Assembly: GCA_938038785.1 (NCBI GenBank) | Contig: CALHTB010000062.1 | Coordinates: 49,471-113,470, forward strand | Reading direction: 5' to 3' | Source of the DNA: an uncultured Acidimicrobiales bacterium | GTDB taxonomy: Bacteria > Actinomycetota > Acidimicrobiia > Acidimicrobiales > SHLQ01 | DNA length: 64,000 nucleotides | Part shown: positions 14,650 to 20,612 of the stretch, one piece after another | Numbering within the stretch: position 1 is the stretch's first letter | Layout: every line of letters begins with the position of its first letter | Notes under the pieces: model-generated | What the model was told of the DNA's origin: nothing | Databases searched by the model: none | Seen by the model: only the letters and a program-made list of their open reading frames with translations | Program-made: the position numbers and the translations under genes

Positions 14650-14677
14650 GAGATGTTGCTTCCGCTACTGTCTGGCG

Positions 14678-16090
14678 ATGAACTCTGATGTGATTCAGAA
14701 CTCGGCCGTCGAGCTCGCTGGGGCCATTGCCTCGGGTGAACTGTCTTCAGTCGAAGTGGTATCGGCTCACCTGGACCGAATCGATGACGTGAACAGCGAG
14801 GTCAATGCCATCGTGTCGATGCGCTCTCGTGACGAGATACTCGCCGATGCCAAAGCTGCCGATGCTGGCGGTGGCGGTGGCCCGTTGCACGGACTTCCGA
14901 TTGCGGTGAAAGACCTTGAGGATGTTGCTGGCCTTCCGACCCGGGCTGGTTCGCTCGTGTCGAGCGATCAGCCGGTCGCCGCCGATGGCCATGTGGCCTC
15001 GAAGCTTCGTCGCGCCGGTGCGATCATCATCGGCAAGACCAATACCCCCGAGTTCGGCACTGGCTGCCATACCTTCAACGAGGTCTTCGGGGTGACTCGC
15101 AATCCGTGGAATCTTGGCCGGATCTCGGGAGGGAGCAGCGGGGGAGCGGCAGCAGCGCTTTCGGCTCGGATGTTGCCGATCGCGGATGGCAGCGACCTCG
15201 GCGGTTCGCTCCGGAACCCGGCATCAATGTGCAGCGTGGTGGGTATGCGCCCGAGCGTTGGCCGGGTTGCCGACCCGCACGCGACGACGACGCACCTGCG
15301 GCTCGGGCTAAGTGGACCAATGGGTCGTACGGTGGCCGATACCGCCTTGCTGATGTCGGCAATTGCCGGGCCTGATGTTCGAGACCCGTGGTCGTTGCCA
15401 GAAGACGGCTCGACGTTTACCTCGTCGCTGCCAACGACGACGGACGCCAAGGTGGCCTGGGGCGGAAACCTTGGCCTCCTCGAATGCGATGCTGAGGTGT
15501 TGGCCATTGGTGAAGCGGCCGCACGCACGGTCGAAACCGTCGGCGGCTCATTCGCCATCGATAGTCCCAACATGGAACATGCCGAGTTCGTCTTTCGGGT
15601 GCTTCGTGGGCTTGGGTATGCACGGAACGTCGCAATAATTCCCGATGAGCTGTATCCGAAGTTGAAGGGGACAGTTCGAGAGAACGTCGAGTATGGCCGA
15701 ACGCTCAAGACTGAAGACTTGTTCTTGGCCGAGAGCCGCAAGGCCGATCTGCATCGGACGATGACTGCCTTCTTCGATGAATACGACGTGCTCGCCATTC
15801 CGGCAGCGCAGGTTCCAGCGTTTCCGGTCGAGACCGAATTCCTGACCGAGATCAACGGCGTTGAGATGCCTGACTACCTCGGCTGGATGATGGCGGCTTG
15901 CATCATTACGCCAACCGGGTGCCCGGCAATCTGCATCCCTGCTGGCTTCACCAGTGAAGGTCTGCCAGTAGGTCTGCAGCTCGTCGCCCGAGTAGGACAG
16001 GATCACAAGCTCCTCGAGATCGCCTCAGCGATGGAAGCCGCAAACCCGCAACATCATCTTGTTCCGCCGCTGTCGCAATCTGTCGGCTAG
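14678..16090 (+). CDS. amidase-signature family hydrolase
   Basis: A 470-residue cytoplasmic amidase that hydrolyses C-N amide bonds with a Ser-cisSer-Lys triad. Lys78 lies in GLPIAVKDLEDV, the cis-serine in GGSSGG (152-156) and the nucleophile Ser177 in GSDLGGSLR. ATG 14678 starts 29 bases after the 5' end of tRNA-Gln, which is divergent; the longer open frame would cross four tRNA genes and is rejected. It is a plus-strand insertion in a minus-strand tRNA array. It is not GatA by context (no gatB/gatC). Substrate unknown. Confidence 0.88.
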   Translation: MNSDVIQNSAVELAGAIASGELSSVEVVSAHLDRIDDVNSEVNAIVSMRSRDEILADAKAADAGGGGGPLHGLPIAVKDLEDVAGLPTRAGSLVSSDQPVAADGHVASKLRRAGAIIIGKTNTPEFGTGCHTFNEVFGVTRNPWNLGRISGGSSGGAAAALSARMLPIADGSDLGGSLRNPASMCSVVGMRPSVGRVADPHATTTHLRLGLSGPMGRTVADTALLMSAIAGPDVRDPWSLPEDGSTFTSSLPTTTDAKVAWGGNLGLLECDAEVLAIGEAAARTVETVGGSFAIDSPNMEHAEFVFRVLRGLGYARNVAIIPDELYPKLKGTVRENVEYGRTLKTEDLFLAESRKADLHRTMTAFFDEYDVLAIPAAQVPAFPVETEFLTEINGVEMPDYLGWMMAACIITPTGCPAICIPAGFTSEGLPVGLQLVARVGQDHKLLEIASAMEAANPQHHLVPPLSQSVG

Positions 16091-16096
16091 CGCCGG

Positions 16097-16119
16097 TTGT
16101 CGGGCGGCAGCCCCGACAA
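16097..16119. repeat. CGGCAGC hairpin, copy 6
   Basis: The 8-bp stem TTGTCGGG/CCCGACAA encloses CGGCAGC, immediately after the amidase stop. First hairpin of a complete composite element. Confidence 0.75.
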
Positions 16120-16169
16120 GTTGCTGTTCGGGAGCGGAGCTCGCGTAGCGAACATGTCGGTTTCCGCGG

Positions 16170-16192
16170 TTGTCGGGCGGCAGTCCCGACAA
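16170..16192. repeat. CGGCAGT hairpin, copy 7
   Basis: Stem TTGTCGGG/CCCGACAA, loop CGGCAGT. Second hairpin of the element; the core GAGCGGAGCTCGCGTAGCG lies between at about 16132. Confidence 0.75.
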
Positions 16193-16200
16193 ATAGTTGG

Positions 16201-16289
16201 GGTGGATGACCGGGATCGAACCGGCGAGTCCCGTGAGGGACACCAGGGTCACAGCCTGGCTCGACAAACCAACAGTCGACTCAAACACC
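16201..16289 (-). tRNA. tRNA-His(GTG) with long variable arm
   Basis: Anticodon stem CCAGG/CCTGG with loop CTGTGAC, T-arm GCCGG-TTCGATC-CCGGT, D-arm TCGAC/GTCGA. An extra G precedes the acceptor (G-1) and the discriminator is C, the His identity pair. The variable region is 17 bases with a GTCCC/GGGAC stem, which is class II and not normal for His. The acceptor stem has two mismatches. Confidence 0.85.
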
Positions 16290-16295
16290 ATGTCC

Positions 16296-16410
16296 TTCAG
16301 CGGTCGCAATCCGAGCCTGGCGGGCTCTCGATGCTGCCGCTCGTTCCTCGCTAAGACTGCCGGCCAGAGGCCGTGTCCGCTCGAACCGGCTTCGCAGCTT
16401 CGAGCTCACG
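16296..16410. repeat. R2 repeat, copy 1
   Basis: A 115-base segment beginning TTCAGCGGTCGCAAT and ending CGCAGCTTCGAGCTCACG, about 85% alike to 18318-18430. It contains the GAGCC-TGGC-GGGCTC hairpin, also found in variant form in R1. No reading frame is conserved. Confidence 0.65.
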
Positions 16411-16427
16411 GTTGTCCCACTTGGTTG

Positions 16428-16500
16428 AGCCTTGGGCGGGATTCGAACCCGCGACCTGCGGGGTAGAAACCCGCTGCTCTTCCAACTGAGCTACCAGGGC
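16428..16500 (-). tRNA. tRNA-Arg(TCT)
   Basis: Acceptor GCCCTGG/CCAAGGC with one mismatch, D-arm GCTC...GAGC, anticodon stem GCGGG/CCCGC with loop TTTCTAC, T-arm GCGGG-TTCGAAT-CCCGC, discriminator T. Confidence 0.92.
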
Positions 16501-16503
16501 CAG

Positions 16504-16585
16504 TGCTTCCCGTGGGAGTCGAACCCACATGTCTTGCGACCACAGGGTTTGAACCTGCTGCGTATGCCAGTTCCGCCAGAGAAGC
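16504..16585 (-). tRNA. tRNA-Leu(CAA)
   Basis: Acceptor GCTTCTC/GGGAAGC, anticodon loop TTCAAAC in GCAGG/CCTGT, long variable arm GGTCGCAAGACAT, T-arm GTGGG-TTCGACT-CCCAC, discriminator A as needed for Leu. Confidence 0.93.
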
Positions 16586-16590
16586 CAGAG

Positions 16591-16663
16591 TGGTCTAGGG
16601 AGGATTCGAACCTCCGACGCGCTGCGTTTCAGACAGCCGCTCTTCCAACTGAGCTACCAAACC
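16591..16663 (-). tRNA. tRNA-Phe(GAA)
   Basis: Acceptor GGTTTGG/CTAGACC, D-arm GCTC...GAGC, anticodon stem GCTGT/GCAGC with loop CTGAAAC, T-arm GGAGG-TTCGAAT-CCTCC, discriminator A. Confidence 0.93.
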
Positions 16664-16672
16664 AAATAGGAG

Positions 16673-16746
16673 AGCCCCGCGTCGGATTCGAACCGACAAC
16701 CTCTCGCTTACAAGGCGAGTGCAACAGCCGTTGTTGCTTCCGGGGC
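16673..16746 (-). tRNA. tRNA-Thr(TGT)
   Basis: Acceptor GCCCCGG/GCGGGGC with one G-G, D-arm GCAAC/GTTGC, anticodon stem CTCGC/GCGAG with loop CTTGTAA, T-arm GTCGG-TTCGAAT-CCGAC, discriminator T. Confidence 0.92.
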
Positions 16747-16751
16747 AGATG

Positions 16752-16823
16752 TGGAGAAGGAGGGATTCGAACCCTCAACCGTCCGCGTGCAAGGCGGGTG
16801 CTCTTCCATTGAGCTACAACCCC
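16752..16823 (-). tRNA. tRNA-Ala(TGC)
   Basis: Anticodon loop CTTGCAC, T-arm GAGGG-TTCGAAT-CCCTC, D-arm GCTC...GAGC. The acceptor GGGGTTG/CTTCTCC has two T-T mismatches but keeps the G3-U70 pair that marks tRNA-Ala. Discriminator A. Confidence 0.92.
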
Positions 16824-16834
16824 AGAATTGTGCG

Positions 16835-16908
16835 TATCCCCGGTAGGACTCGAACCTACAATCGCCGCCTTCGTAGGGCGGTGCCCTATCCAATTGGGCC
16901 ACGGAGAC
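16835..16908 (-). tRNA. tRNA-Arg(ACG)
   Basis: Acceptor GTCTCCG/CGGGGAT, D-arm GCCC/GGGC, anticodon stem CCGCC/GGCGG with loop CTACGAA (A34, so it would need TadA), T-arm GTAGG-TTCGAGT-CCTAC, discriminator A. Confidence 0.93.
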
Positions 16909-17051
16909 GTATCGACTCAGCCCTGGCGGGCTTCCTCGAACTCGAGTTTGTCGCTGGCGCTCCAAACGGCGGTTGGTCCGAGTGCTTGAGGGGAGGGAGC
17001 GGAGCGGACGACCATGTCGGGGGTCGCGGATCTCGACCGGAAGTGTCGAGA
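16909..17051. repeat. R1 repeat, copy 2
   Basis: The second copy of the segment at 11763-11903. On the minus strand it lies directly upstream of tRNA-Arg(ACG). The AGCCC-TGGC-GGGCT hairpin in it corresponds to AGCCCT-GA-AGGGCT in copy 1. Confidence 0.65.
17031..17051. repeat. CGGAAGT hairpin, copy 8
   Basis: Stem TCTCGAC/GTCGAGA with loop CGGAAGT, the end of R1 copy 2. Confidence 0.75.
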
Positions 17052-17292
17052 ATAGATAGTGGGAGGTAGGACTATGGATTACCTACAAGAGTGGTGTCGC
17101 TCCATTCGAAGGACCACTCAACCTTGCGTTCGTCTGTCGACGAATATTGCAACTCCACGTCGCCGCGAGTCACAACAGCACAACCTGCACAAGTCGGATT
17201 ACGGCCACGTACAAGCCGTTGTTCTCCGAACTCCCAGCGTCGGGCCGTCGCCCTTCGCCGTTCTGTTTGATGTTCGAGGCATCAAGTGTTTG
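17052..17292. other. 240-base stretch in the array with no assigned gene
   Basis: No tRNA could be folded here. Two local hairpins are visible: GTAGG/CCTAC near 17066-17086 and GAGTGGT/ACCACTC near 17090-17120, the latter enclosing a T-loop-like ATTCGAAGG. It may hold a decayed tRNA or a structured RNA. Confidence 0.4.
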
Positions 17293-17374
17293 TACTTCCC
17301 GTGGGAGTCGAACCCACAAGTCTTGCGACCACAGGGTCTAAGCCTGCTGCGTTTTCCAGTTTCGCCAGGGAAGC
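17293..17374 (-). tRNA. tRNA-Leu(TAG)
   Basis: Acceptor GCTTCCC/GGGAAGT, anticodon loop CTTAGAC in GCAGG/CCTGT, long variable arm, T-arm GTGGG-TTCGACT-CCCAC, discriminator A. It is closely related to tRNA-Leu(CAA), so probably a duplication with an anticodon change. Confidence 0.93.
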
Positions 17375-17390
17375 GTGTAATGCTCTATCC

Positions 17391-18131
17391 ATGGACAGAG
17401 CAAGAGAATTTCAACGCCGGATGGTCGAGTCCATGGGATGCGAACCATCGATCATTGATGCGGTAGGGGTGACCGTTAAAGGTCACCCGGACCGAGCCGA
17501 GAGTCGCGTGACCGCCGGATATCTGCTCGGGAAGCACTTCGTCATCACGTGCGATCCAGCTGTCGAATCGATGCTCCAGGCTGCAGCATCAGGGATGGAA
17601 CCGACTCTTGAAGGTTGGACCGAGGTGGCATTCGCGACGGGCGGTGAATTTCTTGGCACCGGACGGATGCAGTTGCTGTCGGATCCCGGCGGGCTCAAGG
17701 CGCCAGTCGTGGCGTCCGGCTACGAGCTTCGGACAATTCGATCTGAAGAGCCCGATACTCGGTCGATGGTTGAACGGCTTGTCGAGGTCTCCGATGATGA
17801 CGACCTCGACGAGGCCGAGATCGACCTGGATGACCTTGACGAAGTAATCCACGTCGCCGTCGGTACGGACGGCGAGATCGCCGCATACGCATCGGCACGA
17901 CAATTCGATCTGGTGAGCGGCTACGGAGACATTGGCGTGCTCACCCATGCGGATCATCGCGGTAAGGGTCTCGGTGTTGCCGCTGTCAGCGCGCTGTGCG
18001 AGCGCCTCATCGGTGAGGGGCTAGAACCGCTCTACCGTTGTGACGAAGAGAACGCTGCGTCCATGCGCCTGTCGGAGTCGATGGGCTTCGTGCCGGCCAC
18101 CCGATTGGTTGGCTACCGCTTCGAGGCGTAA
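17391..18131 (+). CDS. GNAT acetyltransferase inside the tRNA array
   Basis: A 246-residue protein with a divergent N-terminal half and a C-terminal GNAT fold: GDIGVLTHADHRGKGLGVAAVSAL provides the acetyl-CoA loop and the EENAASMRLSESMGF stretch the C-terminal helix. An acidic stretch (DDDDLDEAEIDLDDLDE) lies near residues 140-156. ATG 17391 is preferred because the longer frame would begin inside tRNA-Leu(TAG). It is on the plus strand, opposite to the tRNAs, eight bases from tRNA-Glu at its 3' end. Substrate unknown; modification of aminoacyl-tRNA is possible but unproven. Confidence 0.82.
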   Translation: MDRAREFQRRMVESMGCEPSIIDAVGVTVKGHPDRAESRVTAGYLLGKHFVITCDPAVESMLQAAASGMEPTLEGWTEVAFATGGEFLGTGRMQLLSDPGGLKAPVVASGYELRTIRSEEPDTRSMVERLVEVSDDDDLDEAEIDLDDLDEVIHVAVGTDGEIAAYASARQFDLVSGYGDIGVLTHADHRGKGLGVAAVSALCERLIGEGLEPLYRCDEENAASMRLSESMGFVPATRLVGYRFEA

Positions 18132-18139
18132 GCCAGTTG

Positions 18140-18211
18140 CATCCCGACAGAGAATCGAACTCTGTTTTCCGGATTGAAAGCCCAGGGTCTTAACCAGTAG
18201 ACGATCGGGAC
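18140..18211 (-). tRNA. tRNA-Glu(TTC)
   Basis: Acceptor GTCCCGA/TCGGGAT, D stem GTCT/AGAC, anticodon loop CTTTCAA in CTGGG/TCCGG (two wobbles), T-arm CAGAG-TTCGATT-CTCTG, discriminator G. Confidence 0.92.
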
Positions 18212-18238
18212 GAGGTGTGGCTCGAGGAACCACGCTTG

Positions 18239-18312
18239 CTGTGAGGGGAGGATTCGAACCCCCGACGCGATGGGTAACAACCACCCGCTCTTACCATCTG
18301 AGCTACCCCACA
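18239..18312 (-). tRNA. tRNA-Asn(GTT)
   Basis: Acceptor TGTGGGG/CCTCACA, D-arm GCTC...GAGC, anticodon stem GGTGG/CCATC with loop TTGTTAC, T-arm GGGGG-TTCGAAT-CCTCC, discriminator G. Confidence 0.92.
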
Positions 18313-18317
18313 AAATA

Positions 18318-18430
18318 TTCAGCGGTCGCAATTCGTCGCTGCGCTCCTCGATGCTGCCGCTCGTTCCTCGCTAAGACTGCTGGCCGGAGGCCGTGTCCGT
18401 CCGAACCGGCTTCGCAGCTTCGAGCTCACG
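18318..18430. repeat. R2 repeat, copy 2
   Basis: The second copy of 16296-16410. A third start of the unit (TTCAGCGGTCGC) appears at about 18433 and breaks off. Confidence 0.65.
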
Positions 18431-18469
18431 TGTTCAGCGGTCGCTTTTCCGAGCCCTGGTGGGATTGCT

Positions 18470-18512
18470 GCTCTCACTGACAGCCCCGACATTCGACGCT
18501 GTCAGTGAGAGC
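18470..18512. repeat. 14-bp perfect inverted repeat
   Basis: GCTCTCACTGACAG pairs with CTGTCAGTGAGAGC around a 15-base loop. It lies between tRNA-Asn and the PadR gene; no T-run follows on the plus strand. Confidence 0.65.
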
Positions 18513-18598
18513 CCTTTCCGCCAAGGTTTCGGTCGATGTGCGTAACAGTCGTGTCGGCAGCAACCCTATATCGATTAGCATTTTCACAATTGGATTTA

Positions 18599-18610
18599 GG
18601 GTCTAAACCC
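18599..18610. promoter_or_regulatory. palindrome upstream of padR, candidate operator
   Basis: GGGT-CTAA-ACCC, extendable to a TTAGGGT...ACCCTTA-like repeat, lies 30 bases before the PadR start in an AT-rich promoter-like stretch. PadR regulators usually bind such palindromes at their own promoter; this is inference. Confidence 0.45.
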
Positions 18611-18640
18611 TTAGGTGCTGTTGCGAACTACACTCGCCGG

Positions 18641-18940
18641 ATGGTTCAGAGACTTACGAAGCCAATGACTCGAGTGCTCATTCTGTTGCTCGAAGCTGGC
18701 GATGACGGTTGCTACGGCTTGGAACTCATCGAGAAGGCCGGGCTTGCGGCAGGCACGGTGTACCCGATGCTCACCCGGCTAGAGGAGATCCACTGGGTCG
18801 AGAGTCGTTGGGAAGATGTCGATCCCTCGTCGGTAGGTCGTCCGGCTCGGCGGTACTACGAACTCACTGCGACCGGTCGGGTGCAAGCCATTGCCAAGCT
18901 CGACGGCAACACCGGTGGCGCCGAGGCGTTTAGCATCTGA
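18641..18940 (+). CDS. PadR-family transcriptional regulator
   Basis: A 99-residue winged-helix repressor with only the N-terminal DNA-binding domain of PadR (subfamily-2 size). GCYGLELIEKAGLAAGTVYPMLTRLEE is the recognition part and GRPARRYYELTATGR the wing. ATG 18641 fits the family start; the open frame extends further upstream without support. It converges with a membrane-protein gene, two bases between their stop codons, a common PadR pairing. Confidence 0.88.
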   Translation: MVQRLTKPMTRVLILLLEAGDDGCYGLELIEKAGLAAGTVYPMLTRLEEIHWVESRWEDVDPSSVGRPARRYYELTATGRVQAIAKLDGNTGGAEAFSI

Positions 18941-18941
18941 G

Positions 18942-19706
18942 CTATACGCCGGCTTCGAGCTCCAGGTCTTCGGCGAAAACCAGCGGTCGATCCACGATTG
19001 AGTAGCAGGCCCAGGCCAGCACAAGAGCTGGGCCACCATAGACAAGAACCGTAAGCCTGGATGCTCCGTCGAGGTCGGTCGCGTTCAGTGCAGCGATGCA
19101 CACAAGCACGATTGATGCTGGCGCCAGCACGTACAGCGACGCGAGTTGCATTCTGCGGTGATGACTGCCGGCGTAAGCAGAGCCGACCAGCATCGAAAGC
19201 CCGATAAGAACCGCCACGTTTGGCAGTGTCACATCGATTCGATGACTGGTAAGCGGGCTGAAGTCCTCAAAGCGGATCGCAGCTGTTCCGATGGCGCTGC
19301 CGAACAACACCATTGCCAAGCCGATCCGAGAGCCAGTTGAATCGAACAAGCGCCCATCGTGGGACCAGAGGCCAGCTGCCACAAAGAGAATTCCGACGCC
19401 GATCGCGAATTGGGCGCCAAGGGTGATCCATCTGCCGTCGACAATGGCCCAGGTTGCAAGAACAGCCGTGGGGACGAGGGCGCTGAGAGACGCTGCGCTT
19501 AGCTCGACGTAGGCGCTTGAGCTGTTGGTCCGAAACGTACGGGTCATTTGGGGCGCAGCTCGAGTAAGGGAGAGTCCGAACATAAATGCTGACCAGGTGC
19601 CGCGTGTTTGCTGGAGGGCCGTCATTTCGGCTGTCCACTCGGCGTGAAAACGTGTCCGGCTATCTGGCGGAAGCAATGCGGCAGCAAGTCTTATCAACAT
19701 GGACAC
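18942..19706 (-). CDS. multi-pass membrane protein paired with PadR
   Basis: A 254-residue protein. The soluble N-terminal helix (LLPPDSRTRFHAEWTAEM) resembles the short cytoplasmic prefix found in PadR-associated permease-like proteins. About six hydrophobic segments follow between residues 65 and 235. It starts at GTG 19706 or ATG 19700; neither has a clear ribosome-binding site. Function unknown; PadR partner by position. Confidence 0.68.
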   Translation of the reverse strand: MSMLIRLAAALLPPDSRTRFHAEWTAEMTALQQTRGTWSAFMFGLSLTRAAPQMTRTFRTNSSSAYVELSAASLSALVPTAVLATWAIVDGRWITLGAQFAIGVGILFVAAGLWSHDGRLFDSTGSRIGLAMVLFGSAIGTAAIRFEDFSPLTSHRIDVTLPNVAVLIGLSMLVGSAYAGSHHRRMQLASLYVLAPASIVLVCIAALNATDLDGASRLTVLVYGGPALVLAWACYSIVDRPLVFAEDLELEAGV

Positions 19707-19723
19707 GTCGCAGAGACTAGCAC

Positions 19724-19751
19724 CTCAATACCCCACTATTGGGGTATTGAG
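19724..19751. repeat. 12-bp perfect hairpin beside tRNA-Arg(TCG)
   Basis: CTCAATACCCCA pairs with TGGGGTATTGAG around CTAT. On the minus strand it lies just after tRNA-Arg and before the membrane-protein start. It could stop or process tRNA transcripts, or be an operator. Confidence 0.6.
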
Positions 19752-19757
19752 TGGTAG

Positions 19758-19829
19758 AGCCCTCGGTAGGAGTCGGACCTACGGCCTCCTGGTTCGAAGC
19801 CAGGCGCTCTTCCACTGAGCTACGAAGGC
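19758..19829 (-). tRNA. tRNA-Arg(TCG)
   Basis: Acceptor GCCTTCG/CGAGGGC, D-arm GCTC...GAGC, anticodon stem CCTGG/CCAGG with loop CTTCGAA. The T loop is TCCGACT, so the usual T55 is C. Discriminator T. Confidence 0.9.
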
Positions 19830-19853
19830 GGGAAGTCTCCATTGGACGAATTG

Positions 19854-19928
19854 TCTGAACGGTAGGGTTCGAACCTACGAGATATCCGGTTTCCAAAACC
19901 GGTGACGAGCCAGCACGTCCTCGTTCAG
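19854..19928 (-). tRNA. tRNA-Pro(TGG)
   Basis: Acceptor CTGAACG/CGTTCAG, D stem GACG/CGTC, anticodon stem CCGGT/ACCGG with loop TTTGGAA, T-arm GTAGG-TTCGAAC-CCTAC, discriminator A. This is the first gene of the array in the direction of transcription. Confidence 0.92.
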
Positions 19929-19966
19929 AAGCTGTATTTGCAGCCAACTGGTGGCTACAAGCACTC

Positions 19967-20006
19967 GAATTGTGCCGGGGAGGGCGATCCTCCCCGGCAA
20001 CAATTC
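19967..20006. repeat. 17-bp inverted repeat upstream of the array
   Basis: GAATTGT-GCCGGGGAGG pairs with CCTCCCCGGC-A-ACAATTC, one bulged A, loop GCGAT. It lies between the terminator at 20131 and tRNA-Pro, where the promoter of the array is expected, so an operator or leader hairpin is possible. Confidence 0.55.
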
Positions 20007-20130
20007 ATATATTGCCTCTTGGAATGAACGCTGTGAGACTGACCTCTTCGCCGGAACCTTCGCGGGGTCTGTTCCTGAACCGGCATGCATCTCGCAGCTA
20101 TGTGTTTGTTGAACCCGGCTGAAAAACCAG

Positions 20131-20166
20131 AAAAGCCGCACTCTCGTTCAGGGAGAGGGCGGCTTT
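20131..20166 (-). terminator. intrinsic terminator, minus strand
   Basis: AAAGCCGC-C-CTCTC and GAGAG-T-GCGGCTTT form a stem read on the minus strand, followed by CTTTTCTGGTTTTTC. It ends transcripts that come from the small gene at 20203, so the tRNA array must start downstream of it. Confidence 0.75.
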
Positions 20167-20202
20167 ACGAAACGGGTTCGAGCTATGGCGAAGTGTTACT
20201 CG

Positions 20203-20340
20203 CTACAGGTCGACCTCCCGCAAAGCCGGGGTCTCGGACATGCCGAAATCGCACCCAATCGGGGCGACGACGGCATGCCACTCCGCCACCTGGCGGAGTT
20301 TCGTGCTATTCAGTTTTTGAGCTGAAGTTAAGTACGTCAT
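20203..20340 (-). CDS. small ORF of 45 residues before a terminator
   Basis: Starts MTYLTSAQKL and ends ETPALREVDL, with GC-rich third positions in its second half. It is followed 37 bases later by a good intrinsic terminator, which supports a real transcript. The same region can fold (CTCCGCC-AGGT-GGCGGAG), so a structured RNA is an alternative. A palindrome GGGTGT-CA-ACACCC lies about 80 bases upstream. No family recognised. Confidence 0.4.
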   Translation of the reverse strand: MTYLTSAQKLNSTKLRQVAEWHAVVAPIGCDFGMSETPALREVDL

Positions 20341-20612
20341 CGTTCTCGTTGGGTGGCCGCCACGAATCTCGTGGCGGCGCCGGGGAATATGTATACGGAG
20401 AGTTCGCAAGGGTGTCAACACCCTCATTAGGGTGCAAGCGTTTCGCTCGCGTCAAAGCTACCGGTCGGTCATCGTCAATCTATGTTGATAAATCAACTAG
20501 CCTCTGTCGCATCTATGGGTCGCAAATAGCGCCCAAAAAATCCCTGATATATCTCCAGAGGATGGCGAATGCCGGCACCTCGCGCCGAGCGCTGCCCGAG
20601 TCCGCGTGGTCT
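20341..20612. other. intergenic stretch without a recognised gene
   Basis: Apart from the palindrome GGGTGT-CA-ACACCC at about 20412-20425 and an AT-rich part near 20480-20570 that could hold promoters, nothing is supported here. Confidence 0.5.

Noticed and set aside
14327..14677. N-terminal extension of the amidase
   Set aside because: It would run through four tRNA genes on the other strand; family alignment starts at MNSDV (14678).
17286..17390. Longer start for the second GNAT
   Set aside because: It would overlap tRNA-Leu(TAG).
17425..17450. T-arm-like GGGATGCGAACCATCG inside the second GNAT gene
   Set aside because: No stem partners or anticodon arm can be drawn; it is part of the coding sequence.
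8050..20000. Phage or integrative element carrying the tRNA array
   Set aside because: No integrase, capsid or conjugation gene is visible, and no attachment-site repeats were found; horizontal origin remains possible but unsupported.
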